From positions 124,001-188,000 of the forward strand of contig JBAOKB010000156.1 of assembly GCA_037044905.1 (NCBI GenBank): a DNA stretch of 64,000 nucleotides, given 5' to 3'. Numbering within the stretch: the stretch's first letter is position 1; each line of letters begins with the position of its first letter. Shown one piece after another: positions 33,466 through 45,306 of this stretch. This DNA is from Hortaea werneckii. Taxonomy: Eukaryota; Ascomycota; Dothideomycetes; Mycosphaerellales; Teratosphaeriaceae. The notes beneath the pieces were generated by a model, which was given only the letters and a program-made list of their open reading frames with translations, was not told the origin of the DNA and did no database searches. The translations under genes and the position numbers were made by a program.

Positions 33466-34596
33466 ATGAGCAGCACTTCACGACCCATCTTCGACCCTGT
33501 AGACACGAACTTCAACCCTGCCTTGAATTCGCGAAAGGACGACGTCGAGTCGCCTTCACTATCCGATAGCAACGCACTCGCGCGGTTTGAGTTTGAGCCC
33601 GGCCGGTCAAGGGATGGGACGAAAGTGCTGATGGTGGAATGGGAGGATGATGATAAGACGAGAGATATAGATGCAGACTGGGAGCTGAGCTGGGAAGGCA
33701 AAAAGACGGTATTGCCTGCGAAGGAGCAGGCGGGCGACGAAGCCTCTATCAATCGACTCTACTTTCTGCTTGGACCCGGTGTTCCAGTTCCGACGCAAGT
33801 GAGGCTGCGAAAGGGCACTGTAACATGGCGGACAAATCCTCTCCCGGCTATCTTTGCTCCAGCACTAGGTGCGACTGCGCGGGAGGAAGGCAAGAAGGGC
33901 GTGCTGCACACCATCTGGGCGAAGAAGCGCCTACAGGTCCTCCAGAGTGAGATCGATGTAGAATCGAAGAAGAACAATGAAGGCATAGGATTGGAGATGG
34001 CGATTGCGGAGAAAGAGTGGATAGAGGGCAATTTCGGTGTAGCTTCGAAGCGCAGTGTTGTGGATGTACCGGGGAGGGGAGCGATGGCTTCTGCTATGGA
34101 TAGCATGAACAGCCCTTCCAGTCCACGCAGCCCAGGAGGTAGTCGCCTGATGGATAAGCTCAAAGGTCTGAAGCTTGACACCCAACCGAGTGCTGGTCCA
34201 GCTGGGAACGAAGGCCCTAGGTTTATTCAAAATCCATTGAGTCCTGAAGGGACCGATGTAGCAATCGGCTCTTTTGAAAGCTTTGCTGAGCTAAAGGATC
34301 CATCAGCTGCAGGGACGGTCTCATCTGAACCATCGGCTCAAAGAAGAGTAGCCCCCCAGATGCCCCCTGAGTCAGTCAGGATCCAGCAACAGCAGCAACA
34401 GGGCAATATTGCTTCACTGAACGCCTTTGCCAATGACAACTTTGGCGTCTCAGGTACTCAGCCAGGCCCCGATGATGAAGACGAACTCTTCGCGCTCCCC
34501 ATGAGCCCGCGCAGTCCGGAGATGGCCAAGCAACCATTTTCCTTTCGCGCCCAAGACACAATGAAGTACGTCAAAGGGGACAATGTCACGGCGTAG
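33466..34596 (+). CDS. Conserved-looking fungal protein of unknown function
   Basis: Intact 376-aa single-exon ORF that I cannot assign. The N-terminal half (about 50-200) looks folded: GTKVLMVEWEDD, then INRLYFLLGPGVPVPTQVRL, NPLPAIFAPALGA and KGVLHTIWAKKRLQVLQSEI. The C-terminal half is disordered and Ser/Pro-rich, with repeated S-P sites (NSPSSPRSPGGSR, LPMSPRSPEM) and a short poly-Gln. No signal peptide or membrane segment is visible. The S-P sites are candidate proline-directed kinase targets. Confidence 0.7.
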   Translation: MSSTSRPIFDPVDTNFNPALNSRKDDVESPSLSDSNALARFEFEPGRSRDGTKVLMVEWEDDDKTRDIDADWELSWEGKKTVLPAKEQAGDEASINRLYFLLGPGVPVPTQVRLRKGTVTWRTNPLPAIFAPALGATAREEGKKGVLHTIWAKKRLQVLQSEIDVESKKNNEGIGLEMAIAEKEWIEGNFGVASKRSVVDVPGRGAMASAMDSMNSPSSPRSPGGSRLMDKLKGLKLDTQPSAGPAGNEGPRFIQNPLSPEGTDVAIGSFESFAELKDPSAAGTVSSEPSAQRRVAPQMPPESVRIQQQQQQGNIASLNAFANDNFGVSGTQPGPDDEDELFALPMSPRSPEMAKQPFSFRAQDTMKYVKGDNVTA

Positions 34597-34922
34597 CAAA
34601 TGGGATGACGTAGCAAACGAAATGATAACCAAAATATAAGAACCTCACCTGCCACCCACAAATTGGACTGAGGCAGGTGCGGATGTAGCCCGCGCTCCTT
34701 CCTTATTTGTTTCGCCCCACTTTTGTGAAAGCGCTGGACGCCTGCTCTCCTTTATTTTTTTTTTTTCTCCTTTTCTTTTCACGCGTTTCATTACAAGAAA
34801 TCCAGATACTTCAGCACACCTGATTATAACACATCGACGACCCCATTATACGGCTCAAATCCACCACAGAACGACCCCTATATCGCAAAGGCATTCACGC
34901 GAGTTTCACAAAAGTAAGTACA
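34597..34922. other. Intergenic, promoter of RNase H-like gene
   Basis: Contains a pyrimidine-rich stretch (34740-34780) before the next start codon. No other feature. Confidence 0.5.
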
Positions 34923-35825
34923 ATGTCTTACCACGCTGAGCTATACCACGACGTCACGTTGGAGTACAATCGGCGGTTTTACCCCGAGGAGTACTACGGA
35001 GAGGACTGGAGAGCGAGTCCAATTGAGCACACCGCGTACGGCTTTCGATTCTTGACGTGTATCGGTAAGTGTGAGGGCAAATGCACTTGCTTTGAGCGTC
35101 AAGACACCATCACGCAGCCGCTCGTCATCGCCTCAGACGGTGGCTTAAGGGACTGGAGGACCTGGGGGATTGAAGTCCCTGTCGCTGGGATGGGCGTCTT
35201 CGTTGGGCCAGACTCACCGTACAATGTCTCGGAAATCCTCCCGTTGGATGACTATTCCGAGCCAAACGCGTCTCACGTCGAGATCGAGGCCGCCATCTGC
35301 GCATTGGAGACTGCCATGCGTATCAAAGAAGACAATTGGCTTCCAGAGGTGAAGGTAATCATACTCAAAAGCGATAGTCTCCGAATCGTAAGTACTGCAG
35401 ATCCGCCCGTGCAATGTCCCCCACAACGCTGACCTATGATTTCTTTCCTTGAGCAGGTGGTCAAACCAAAGTCCACTTACATCGATGCTTGGAAGAAGAA
35501 CGGCTATCTCACCCCGGATGGCAAACCGGTGAGCCTCTATAGAGACCTCTATTACAGGCTCGAGAACGCCATCATTGCGCTCTACGTCCAGCATGGCGTC
35601 AAGGTGCTATTTCACTGGATGCCACGCGAGTATAACGGTGAGGCGGATGCCCTTGTGCATCTCGCCATGGACAGCCATATGTTCGGAACGGTATCGGCAG
35701 GGGAAACCACCACCAGCGTCTATGCTTCAGAGGACGAATCAGAGGACGATGGTGGAGTTGCCGGGCAAGATGATCTTCACTTCTTGGCTCCGAGGAATGA
35801 GATGAGATTCCTCCTGGATTATTGA
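34923..35825 (+). CDS. RNase H-like domain protein (2 exons)
   Basis: Exon 1 (34923-35387) and exon 2 (35457-35825) flank a 69-nt intron (GTAAGT...GCAG), giving 277 aa in frame. The order of acidic residues fits the RNase H fold: Asp in VIASDGGLRDW (D72), Glu in SHVEIEAAICALE (E120/E122), Asp in VIILKSDSLRIV (D151) and Asp in the last motif PREYNGEADALVHLA (D219). The N-terminal 60 residues include a Cys-rich CIGKCEGKCTCFE segment, and an acidic tail follows the domain. Stand-alone fungal RNase H-like proteins of this kind often have no known role. It could be a domesticated retroelement RNase H or a cellular nuclease; no retroelement remains flank it. Confidence 0.8.
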
Positions 35826-35928
35826 GAGGTGGGGAATGCAGCGGTATGGCAGACTATGGGCACTGTCGACCTTTGTGGGACCTTGAGATTGGCAATAGCA
35901 AGATACGCTTCTATTACATACCTATACT

Positions 35929-38900
35929 TCACTCATCAAACGTGACCTGTCTCTTTTTCTTCCTCTTTGGCTTCGCAGGAGCAGTAGCCGCGTCTTCATC
36001 ACCCTCTGCGGCCTTTTCATCAAGCGGCTCACCGCCGCTCTTCGGTTTCTTCTTTTTCTTCTTCTTCTTCGCCGACCCGTCGTTCCCCTCTTCGCCATTT
36101 GGCGCAGCTACACTCTGATCATCAATCGTCTCAGCTTTCGGCTTCTTCGGCTTTTTCCGCTTCACTACCGTGCCTTCCTCAGGCATATCACGCGGCTGGA
36201 TACGCTCCTGCGCCCGTTGCATTTCCAATCGTAACCGCTCAACCTCCTTGATCGCCTTTTGCATTTCTTCTTCTTCTGCCTGCCGTCGTTCGATATCGAG
36301 CTGAGTTGTGCCATTGCGGCTGGCGTCGTCCGAGAGCGAGAGAGCAGATAAGCCACTGCTGTCTACTTCGAGCAGCGACTTCTTCGTTTTCCCAACTGCA
36401 GGCCTTGCAGTAGTGGGAGACGGCGATGGTGCATCGTCCCCGCCTAGCGTCTCATCCGCTGCGATTTCAAAGTGCTTCTTGGGTTTCCTTGCAGAAGGTA
36501 CGCGTGGGTTCGCCGGGCGCTCTCGATCGGACGCTTCGCGACTGCTGTCGAGTTTGAGCTCCATGACTGGGATTTCATCCACGTCTAGGCTCTCCCATTG
36601 GAATTACGCAGGATGTTGTGCATAGGAGTAGAAGTACCCGAAGCCCGTTCGGAATCGATGTAGTAAGGGTCATCCTTGTATCGTTCCCGCCGCTCTGCTC
36701 GCTTCCTTTCCAAGGCATCACGGTCGAGTGGCTCCGTCTCGCTTGCCTGGTATGAAGATGATCTCGTGCTTGTAGTCGGTGCCTCAAGGAGATCTGCTGC
36801 TGACTTCGAGTACTGCGTGGAGACCGCAGCTGGTCTTTCATGGTATAATTTGTAGACATCGTCGGTACCTGATTCAAAGTCGGTTTCGTAGTCCGCATCT
36901 TGTAGTAGGGCACTCAAATTGCTGTTGATGGGAGCCTGCAAATCCAGGTCCTCTGGCGGTGGCACTTTGCGCATCGAAGAGGCGGCTACAGGGTTTAGCT
37001 CCATGCCGCTGAACAGAGACGGTATGGCTTGCGTCAAGAGCAGTGGCGGCTCTGCATAGCCATTGCTCTCTTCGTTTGTTTGCTGATTGCTTGCAGCTTC
37101 CGAGGCCAACCGCATAAGATCTAGGTACTCGACTGCTCGCTCCTGCACATCCAAATCTGGATGCAATGTCAAGGGCTCTAGAAAGTGAGTAATTCGGGCA
37201 GTAAGCAGAGTCACATTTGACCGACGTGCGGACGTCCACGCCTGTTGTTGGTCACTTGTGAGAACAGTGAAGATCTTTGGTATCGCCTGCAAGTATCCGC
37301 TAGAGCATCCCCCGGAAGAGTGGTGCTGGATTCATCGAGCAGAGACGCTAGCACTGATTCTGGTTCAGGAAGCATGTCCGCATATTCACCGGCGATGAAC
37401 GCAGCAGCCGCTAAAACGCCTTGGCCTCCAGTGCTGGCAGAAGGAAACATCTCCGATCGGCGCTCAATCAAGAGCAGGGTCTGAGCAGCCGATGCGGCTT
37501 CTGGCCTCACAGCCTTGACACGCACAGCTACATTCAGTAACTCCGAGCCTACAGCATCTGCTACGCTTGGTTGACTTTTAGATGTAGGATGCGTGCCGTA
37601 GCTTCCCGCACCAGCATGAGCTGGGCATTGCTTCACCAAATCTACAAGCACTTGAATGTACCACTCGAAGTCGTTCATGTTGGCGTATGTGTCTCGTGAG
37701 CACATCTCAAGAATGCGCTCGATGACAGAGGTGCGATAGTCATCAGGAAGTGGCGGTGCCTGTGCTTCTTTTGGCCCCTTTGGTCTGACAGGTGTCTGCA
37801 GCTCATCGTCCTCGTCATCGGCCATGGGCACAATACCATCGTGCATTGCTCTGTCGTTTACTGGATCCGCTGTGTCGTCTGCACGGCCGGAGTTCTTCAA
37901 CTGCCTCATCAACCGCTCCACGACCGCTGAAAGATTGTTTGCGTTAATCATGCCGACGACGAGGTCAAGAGCGCGAGTTCGGATCGATATGTCGGCATCA
38001 TCAATGCACTCCAGAATCACGTCCGAATGGTGAGACACGAGGTCTGCATGCGAGCTGGTGATTTTACCAAATGCCAGCAGCGCCACGTACCTCAAATTAG
38101 GGTCACCCTCCACAACCAGCATGGCTCGTAATTTGGTCAAGCACAGTCGAGCAACCTCATCTCCTTCGGTCGTACCTTCCGCTGCCTCCATTATTCCGCC
38201 TTGAATGATACCATTGATGCACTCATACAGCAGACTCATCGCAGGCGTTGTCTTGATGATGGATGTCAAAGGTGGCAGTAGCTTTTTCACCAAACGAGGT
38301 TCCAGTGGTGTCAGGGTCGAGAAGAGCTTGATAATCTTGATTGCCATCCAGTTGTTGCCTCCTGCAGTCAAAAGCTCGAACAACCGAGGTGCCAGCGGTA
38401 GGAAGTCTGTGGTCTTCGCCATCCGAGCTCGCAGACTACATTGACAATTGCTGAGGTGACGCTAGGGTCTTCGTTTTCGTCCAGAAGTCTTTCCTTGATT
38501 TTGGGCCATGCTGGTCGAAGCGTTTCGGGGTAGACAAGAGCCAGACGGTACAACGTTACAATCGTCTTTTTCCTGATCGCAGGACTTGAGTGGGATAGTC
38601 GAGGTATTAGATCCGTGAGCAAGGAATTTGCCATAGAAGTATTGATCACATGCGGTATCGTACTCAAAGGCAGGGCGATTGTGGATTTGTCCGAACTGTT
38701 CAGATCCTTTTTCAACAAGTTCTCAGCCAGCATCAACACCTCAGTGTCTGGCCTGAAGCTCTGCACCGCTGCCAGATATCCGACCCTCTTCTGGATGTAT
38801 TTGGGCGAAGACATGACCTCCAGTACATTGAACGAGGCCCAAGACATATCGTGCCCGAACATTTCGAGATATACGAGCTTCAGCAAGGCCGTAGCCTTCT

Positions 38901-39024
38901 GATCCATATCCTGCCCTTTGATCTCCTTGCGACATTCTCGCAGCGAGGACTGAATGTATTCCCGCTCCTTTCCCTTGTGGGCACGCAGCCCACGGATAAG
39001 CTGATAGATATCTTTCTCGAACAT
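35929..39024 (-). CDS. APL5: AP-3 complex subunit delta, three frame breaks
   Basis: Large subunit of the AP-3 adaptor, which carries cargo from Golgi/endosome to the vacuole. The N-terminus MFEKDIYQLIRGLRAHKGKE and the adaptin repeats (LLKLVYLEMFGHDMSWASFN, YLAAVQSF, VVCELGWRRPQ, GGNNWMAIKIIKLFSTL, GDPNLRYVALLAFGKI) are diagnostic. One base is missing at each of about 38406 (between RRPQ and DFLPLAPRLFELL), about 37292 (ALADT, then LQAIPKIFTVLTSD) and 36594-36596 (LRNSNG, then ESLDVDEIPVMELKL). With three bases restored the gene has exactly 1033 codons (1032 aa). The C-terminal hinge is charged and Lys-rich (about 36030-36160), as usual in fungal delta adaptins. No introns. Divergent from EMC2. 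Confidence 0.93.
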
Positions 39025-39606
39025 CTTCGTAGTTCAGACCAAGTGCAAGCACAACAATTATGCGCCTCTCGGTGTATCCTGCCGCTCTTCAAATCGTGGT
39101 CGCTGTCGAATCGGCACCAGAATAGCTGGCATGTTGCCGCTCCTCTTCGAGATCAGCCTACTGTATACATTGGAGCGCTGCCAATATAGACTGTTCGATC
39201 TTTTCGTTCCTTGCTCGGGTTTTCAGCGCCACCTATATTCCTCCTCCTTCTATTGTTGGTTATGTTGACATGTGCTGCATTCACTGACAAAAGTACCATG
39301 TAGTGGGGCCCGAGATCGACATCGGCTTGTCAGCGTCAACTTGCGATGAGCCGTGCTAACCATGCGCCGGTATGGTTCATCAAATCTGGACCGACACTGG
39401 AGGACCCTTAATCAAATTAGAGACCCGCTTCGCTCGTTGCGCAGACCAAGCTGCCCAGCTGTCCATCCACATCCCAATGCATCTGACTTTCACATGATAT
39501 TCTACAATATCACTGCGCTCTCACCCTGAATACACGCTTTCGGCCAGTAGCAAAACTCATGCTGCGGTAGAAACCTCCAATTGATCCAATAGCTTATTCG
39601 GGCATC
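39025..39606. other. Divergent promoter region of APL5 and EMC2
   Basis: Holds both upstream regions; no ORF or RNA gene recognised. Confidence 0.55.
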
Positions 39607-40603
39607 ATGGCGACGACGTCTCTTCTCCAGCCTCCGACACCTCAAACCCTCACCATACTCTTACGCTCTCTCAGCGCGCCGCGGGCTTCTTCAAGAGCCA
39701 ACAAGCATCTTTCACGCTTCCATATCCATTATCGCTACTCTCGAACACCGAAAGCCAAGAAAAATGGGCAACCTACGAATCCCTATTCCTTGCCTGCCTC
39801 CGCACCTCGGACAACGACGCTGCCTACCTCTGCCTTGAAGAGCTCACCGACCGCTTCGGTCGCCAGAATGAGCGTGTGATGGCACTTCAAGGGCTATACA
39901 AAGAGGCCATGGCGGGCAGCCAAGGCGAGTTGGAGGAGGTGCTCAGAGGGTACGACGAGATCTTGAAGGAGGACCCAACTGCTTTCTCGATACGCAAGCG
40001 GAGGGCAGCCTTGCTGAGGAGCATGGGGAAGGTCTCTGAAAGTGTGCAGGAGCTCGTGCGGTTACTTGATGTGTCCCCCACAGATGCAGAGACATGGGCG
40101 GAACTTGCAGACATGTATGCTCAGCAAGGATTATACGAGCAGGCTGCATACTGTCTTGAAGAGGTGCTAGTGGTTATGCCGAACGCGTGGAATATGCATG
40201 CTAGGCTGGGTGAGGTTTGTTCTACCTCGCAAGCCAGCGACAGGAGGGAGGCGATCAGTTGAAGGGGCTATCGGAAAGCATGCGGCGATTTTGCAGGAGC
40301 ATTGAGCTTTGCGACGATTATCTCAGAGGGTACTACGGGCTCAAACTCACTACTGGAAGTCTACTCGTCACTCTGGAAGGAGCAGCAAAGCCGCAGAAGA
40401 GCTCCTCAGATCCTGTGACAGGAGATCTCGCGCCGCCAACGATTGAGAGCGTACGGAAGCTCAACCAAGCCGCTACAGCGAAGCTGGGCGAAATCATCAG
40501 ACGGTCGGCAGCGGTGAGAAAGGGCTGGGATGGCTACAATGAAGCCGAGATTAAGGCCGCAAGAGAACTACTGGAAAAGGGTGCGCAGAAGATAGAACGA
40601 TGA
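39607..40603 (+). CDS. EMC2: ER membrane protein complex subunit 2, two frame breaks
   Basis: TPR subunit on the cytosolic face of the ER membrane protein complex (EMC), an insertase for tail-anchored and multipass proteins. It starts MATTSLLQPPTPQ. Near 39665-39672 one base is missing, and the continuing frame reads QRAAGFFKSQQASFTLPYP, then CLEELTDRFGRQNERVMALQ, the conserved EMC2 core. TPRs follow (GYDEILKEDPTAFSIRKRR, AETWAELADMYAQQGLYEQA). At 40216-40218 another T is missing (GEV, then LFYLASQRQEGGDQL), followed by RSIELCDDYLRGYYGLKL. The corrected gene is exactly 333 codons (332 aa). It converges on the J-domain gene. Confidence 0.9.
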
Positions 40604-40762
40604 TAAATGTACACTTTCTATCTGTGTGAAGACTGGTGCTAATGCGATAATACAATTTGCCGCTGTGGTATCTCTAATAGGCTACACCGCTGTACTTCAT
40701 CATAAAACCCCCAACGCCACAGCGCCTCTGCTTCCAAGCCTTGGTGACTTGTAACCCTCAGC

Positions 40763-41455
40763 TTATTGCATGAGCAAAGACCTTTTGCGCAGCTCAGAGA
40801 GTAGACGCATCTTCTCCGGTTGCTCCAACTCCTGAAACACAGCATACACGCTCTTGCCCCGCTTATCCCTGATTGCGCCCAAACGGTTGCCAGCAACCGT
40901 GCCTGCGATCGCTCCCGGCAAGTTCGCAACAATGAACCCCATCGCTCCTCCAGACACTGCGCCTACCATCGACCAAAAAGCATTGGTAGGCCGATGTTGA
41001 TTGTCCGCCAGCCCTTCATCCTGCATCATCTCCTCAAACACAGACCCAAACTGCTCGTTCGAATACCTATTCGCATCTTCTTCGCTCTTCGCCTGCCCGC
41101 CGAAGAAGCTCCAGGGGAATCCTCCTGGCATTCCACCTGGTTCTGGTCGAGGCACCTCCTCGTCCGCCGGCTCCGCATTCGCTTTCCCTGCATTTCCGCT
41201 CGAGCCTGCGAAGCCGTGGAACGAGTTTCTGCTTAAGTCGTATTCCTTCCTCCTGCTCGGGTCTGAGAGGGTGTAGTAGGCATCGTTGATTTGTTGGAAG
41301 CGTTTGGTGCGCGTTTCTCGTTCCGGTGAGCCATCTGGGACGCGATCAGGATGATGCCGGAGTGCTTGCTTCTTGTATGCGTCCCGGACTTCTTGTGGTG
41401 AGGCTGTCGAGGGAATCTCCAGAGTCGTGTAGTAGTCTACAGGTGGCGCAGCCAT
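40763..41455 (-). CDS. J-domain (DnaJ/Hsp40) protein
   Basis: Co-chaperone that should stimulate an Hsp70. 230 aa, intact, no intron. The J-domain spans about residues 6-72: VDYYTTLEIPSTASPQEVRD, then YKKQALRHHPDRVPDG with the essential HPD, and INDAYYTLSDPSRRKEYD. A Gly/Pro linker (PGGMPGGFPWSFFGG) follows. A small-residue hydrophobic segment (VSGGAMGFIVANLPGAIAGTVAG, about 172-194) looks like a membrane-inserting helix, so it may sit on an organelle membrane. It is the type of fungal J-protein usually annotated only as a DnaJ domain protein. Confidence 0.9.
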   Translation of the reverse strand: MAAPPVDYYTTLEIPSTASPQEVRDAYKKQALRHHPDRVPDGSPERETRTKRFQQINDAYYTLSDPSRRKEYDLSRNSFHGFAGSSGNAGKANAEPADEEVPRPEPGGMPGGFPWSFFGGQAKSEEDANRYSNEQFGSVFEEMMQDEGLADNQHRPTNAFWSMVGAVSGGAMGFIVANLPGAIAGTVAGNRLGAIRDKRGKSVYAVFQELEQPEKMRLLSELRKRSLLMQ

Positions 41456-42193
41456 GTTGGAGCTGTTGCGCAGGTAGCCGGGAAGTTACTGATCGGGGCA
41501 GATTCAGGTCTGTATGTAGTTGATGTTTGCGATCCGGAGAAAGCGTTTTACAGGGAGACACAGGACACAGGAATAGATGATCCTAGAAAGCTGGCCTTTT
41601 GCAGGTGGTCGCGTTCTTGTTTGTGAGAGAGTTCCTACGTCATGCTTCAGCCACACCTGAGATGCACGTGCCACACTCGACGCAACTTCGAGCTGAAATA
41701 CAACAGGCACACTTAGGTAGGCAGACTGTATACATGATCTAGTTGGTTTCCTTGCTGCATTCTCCTTGAAGCAGAACGTTATCACGCATGCGTTTGTTGA
41801 GTACTCACACATATCCTATGCTATAGTCACAAAGAGAAAAGTGACAACACTGCTTTTCCAGAAGTCTTCGTCAGCTTCGCCAAACAAAAGCAGGACATTC
41901 TAACGAATGCTGTGAAACGCCGCGGCTTCTTTGAATCCCGCGCTGGTCCTGTTCCTGATCCGTATCGCCTCTACTTCTCGTCTTTGCGCGATTGTGAGTG
42001 GTTGTCGTGAGGCAAAAGCTAATGGAAGTCCGCATGGCGCCGCGTCCCCGCCGGCCCGCCACCTTTTGACGCGACTTCGGAATCGTTCCCCGGCCGTACA
42101 GTACTATGTAAGTGGGACATTCTACCCTTCTGGTTTCCAGCAGCAGCCCTGTGAACCCAAAGTTACCTCGAGCTCAGTTAAAGACATTCGACA
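41456..42193. other. Divergent intergenic region
   Basis: Between the J-domain gene and the DUF1749 hydrolase gene. No supported feature. Confidence 0.5.
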
Positions 42194-43167
42194 ATGGATT
42201 TCAATTCGGACTTGCCTGCCGGTGCGCATCCTGGAACCCTCCATTTTGTACCACCCTCGCTCAGCGCGTTTGAACCCTCCAAGCCATTGGCTTCCTCGAA
42301 TGTCAACACACTGCTATGGATCGGAGGCTTGTTTGACACTCCGCTGTCTGTTGCGTATCCGTTGGAGATAGCAAAAGCTTTGGGGCCGACCTGGAGTCTA
42401 GTCACTGGCAATCTGAGCTCGGCAGGCAAGAGCTGGGGTGTAAGCAGCATTGCCCAGGATGCAGAAGAGATGGCGAAGCTTGTTGCGTATTTCAAGGAGA
42501 AGCGGCCAGGAGGTAAGGTTGTGATCATGGGTCACTCCACTGGCTGTCAGGATTGCATGGAGTACGTTGTCGGTGCGAAGGCAGATCAGCGTCCGCCGGT
42601 GGACGGTGTAATCTTACAAGCTCCGGTCAGTGATCGTGAAGCTATGGATCATCACATGCCAAAGGCTTTCATGCACGAGGCGAATCAATTGGCGTTGAAG
42701 ATGTGTAGGGAAGGTCATGACAAGGACGCCATGCCAGACAGACTCGTCTCCCCACTCTTTGGGCGAGTAGCTATCACGGCAAAGCGGTGGGTGGACATTG
42801 CATCGCCTGCTCCCGATCACCGCGGAGCGGACGACTATTTCTCGAGTGACCTGTCCGACGAGCGATTGAACACCACGTTCGGCCGCATCCCTCCACGACT
42901 CCGCTTTTGCTTCTGTATAGTGGTAACGACGACAGCGTGCCACCTGAAGTGAACAAGGACGATCTAGTCTTTCGCTGGATAAAGATCGTCGAGCGGAATT
43001 CCGGCAAGGTTGACAGGTATAATGGCTCGATTGTACTCAATGCGTCACACAATCTCAATGGCAATCCATCCTCGGTGGTGCAAGATCTCGTGAAGCGGGT
43101 CACCGGCTACATTGGGCGCCTTGACAGCGGAGACTTCCATGTAAGCGGTGGGAGTACAGGTACATAG
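42194..43167 (+). CDS. DUF1749 / SidJ-like alpha/beta hydrolase, one frame break
   Basis: Alpha/beta hydrolase of the UPF0613/DUF1749 family, which includes the fungal siderophore esterase SidJ that releases iron from fusarinine-type siderophores. It starts MDFNSDLPAGAHPGTLHFV. The strand-turn NTLLWIGGLFDT and the nucleophile elbow VVIMGHSTGCQD (Ser in GHSTG) are clear. Near 42905-42908 the T4 run seems to lack one T; the frame then continues LLYSGNDDSVPPEVNKDDL (acid residue region) and NASHNLNG (catalytic His region). The corrected length is 324 aa. The substrate is not shown by the sequence, and no siderophore synthetase lies nearby, so a SidJ role is only a family-level possibility. Confidence 0.87.
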
Positions 43168-45306
43168 ATGATACACCAAATTGGCAACGGGCTCGCGTGG
43201 TAGATCCCACAGTTTCGCAGGCCAGATTGGTATTCTTACATCGGCTGCATCGAGATCTCGCCCGCATCGCTTGCAATCGCAAAGTCTATCTGCTCATGCA
43301 TGCATTCTCCTGCAAACAAAGCCAACCTCTTCCCCTGCAATGACCTGTTTGGGCATGCACGGGAGGAAACCCACTCCCACTCACGGGACAGCAGCCACAA
43401 AGTGTTTTTGAATCTCCGCCGGTGGGGTTTCAGCCATTGATGGGCCAAAAGTTTCGTGAACACAAATGTGCTGTAGGGGAAGTGTTTCAGCCGACCAGCC
43501 GAGTTTGCCGAAATCGCCTTTTCCTTCTTGGTCAAAGGGCTCCAATTTGGAGAGGCAGAACTGGGAGTGATTGGTCGGCAGGCTTGCATGAATCGCAATC
43601 TACAGAATATGCAATGTCGCAATTTAACTCCAGCCCACTTTACCAGCCGTTTGCACGTGGTAGCGACTGCTGCCGTTCCCGAGGCTCGCGAGGGTACGGT
43701 ACAGTAGCAACCGTAGAGTACTGTACTTTAAACTTCGGTTGCCATGTCCTCGCGAGAACCTACTGCAGAGCAGCCTGCAAGGTCAAGGAGCTATGCGATC
43801 ACGGAAGCAAACGAAGTCGATGGAACGGCTGAATAACAAGGTGACCTTCTGCCGTCTTTTTACCGTCAACGCTATGGACCTCGGCTTGCATCCCGAGGTC
43901 TCTGTTGGACCCCGAGTTAGACGCCAGGTTGGGGATACGAAAACATCAAACCATCTGGAAGACATCTCCGCATGCCGTAGGCACTGTTAGGCCGCGCTTT
44001 CATGCCAATCGACATCTTTGTCGGCATATATCTGAGGTCATTATTGGTCGCGTGGTCGCATGCATAAACGGAGCGTCAGAGGGTGAATCATCCGAACCAT
44101 CCGAGCCTTCTAAAAGCTTGGTGGAGTGAAGTCGGGCATGTGCGTGCGCGCCGTAGACCTGCGACAATGTTTTACACAATTCCTGCCCGCCGCACCGGCA
44201 CTTTCCACAAACACAGCAGCTTGTCGTTGCTGGTTCGTTGGGTACCAAAGCTTCGCTCGTGATCAACGTAAAGCCCTACGCGGCCGGTGCGGCGTTGCGG
44301 AGCCTTGCCCAAAAAATCTGGCGGGTTTTCTGGAACAAGGTATACTGCCGCCTTTCCTAGCCGCTGTCGAAGATAGAGTGGAAATCAATTGACGTAATCT
44401 GTCGCCTCAACAGTCAATCTGGCCGTGCATGTATTTTGTATGGAAGAAGGGACCGACTGCCCGTCGGCATATCGTTTGAAATGGTAAAGCAACCGTTGGA
44501 GGTATGGACGGGAAACCATTCCGCGGAGGCTCCCGAATGTGTGGACAAACTCAAAAGGCGTCTGTTCAGCACATCTCGCGTGGGAAGAAATTTGCTTTAT
44601 ATCGTGCACACATTCATTCGTGTACGCGAAATCCACGCTGAGCTGCGTTCTGAGACAGCTGACGCGGTGGGGCCAGGAACAGCGCATGCTAATAGGCATC
44701 GACGTGCAAATCACAAAGTAGGGCAGGGTAGCAATCCGGATTCTCCCATCTTCGCAACCGTTTGCCTAGCGGTCAGGAGCTTCGGCGGCCCTCTAGCGTT
44801 CTCCGCTCTTTCTCGCTTGGGGTAGTCCTTCCGCGTCAATGCTCCTCACTGCTCCCGTATTCTCCTCTTCCATTTATCATCCCCTTCCGACACGACCAGG
44901 GTGTATCAAGGCGCGGTCCAACCGCGGTCTATGCCGGTGGTGCCACGTTGTTAAGGCTGGCCAGTTATATCACGACCGAAAATTTGGGTCCTAAGCGAAT
45001 CCATACAACCATGTAGGATTCCGCGATGTGCGGGCTTCCCATGCACCGTAGATCCAACCCGTCTATTTCTCTCGCACGAGCCGTCGCTTGGAGTGCGCCC
45101 GCACAATGAACGACATTGGGGAGAGGACCATCTGCCATGAGGGCACGATGTTCTTCAGCCCCCGTCTCCGCCCTGTGCTACAGTGTCCACCCTCGTCTTC
45201 TATCCCCGTACCCTTGAACTGGGGTCTTTCTGTCCGTGATCTTTAGTCCACTGGAGACTTCTCATCATTGACACTTTGCCCTGGCTTGGTCCCGACAGAC
45301 GATACA
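43168..45306. other. Gene-poor region, 2.1 kb
   Basis: No recognised gene or RNA. Short ORFs on both strands have no family features. The final about 200 bp before 45307 are C/T-rich and promoter-like. Confidence 0.5.
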
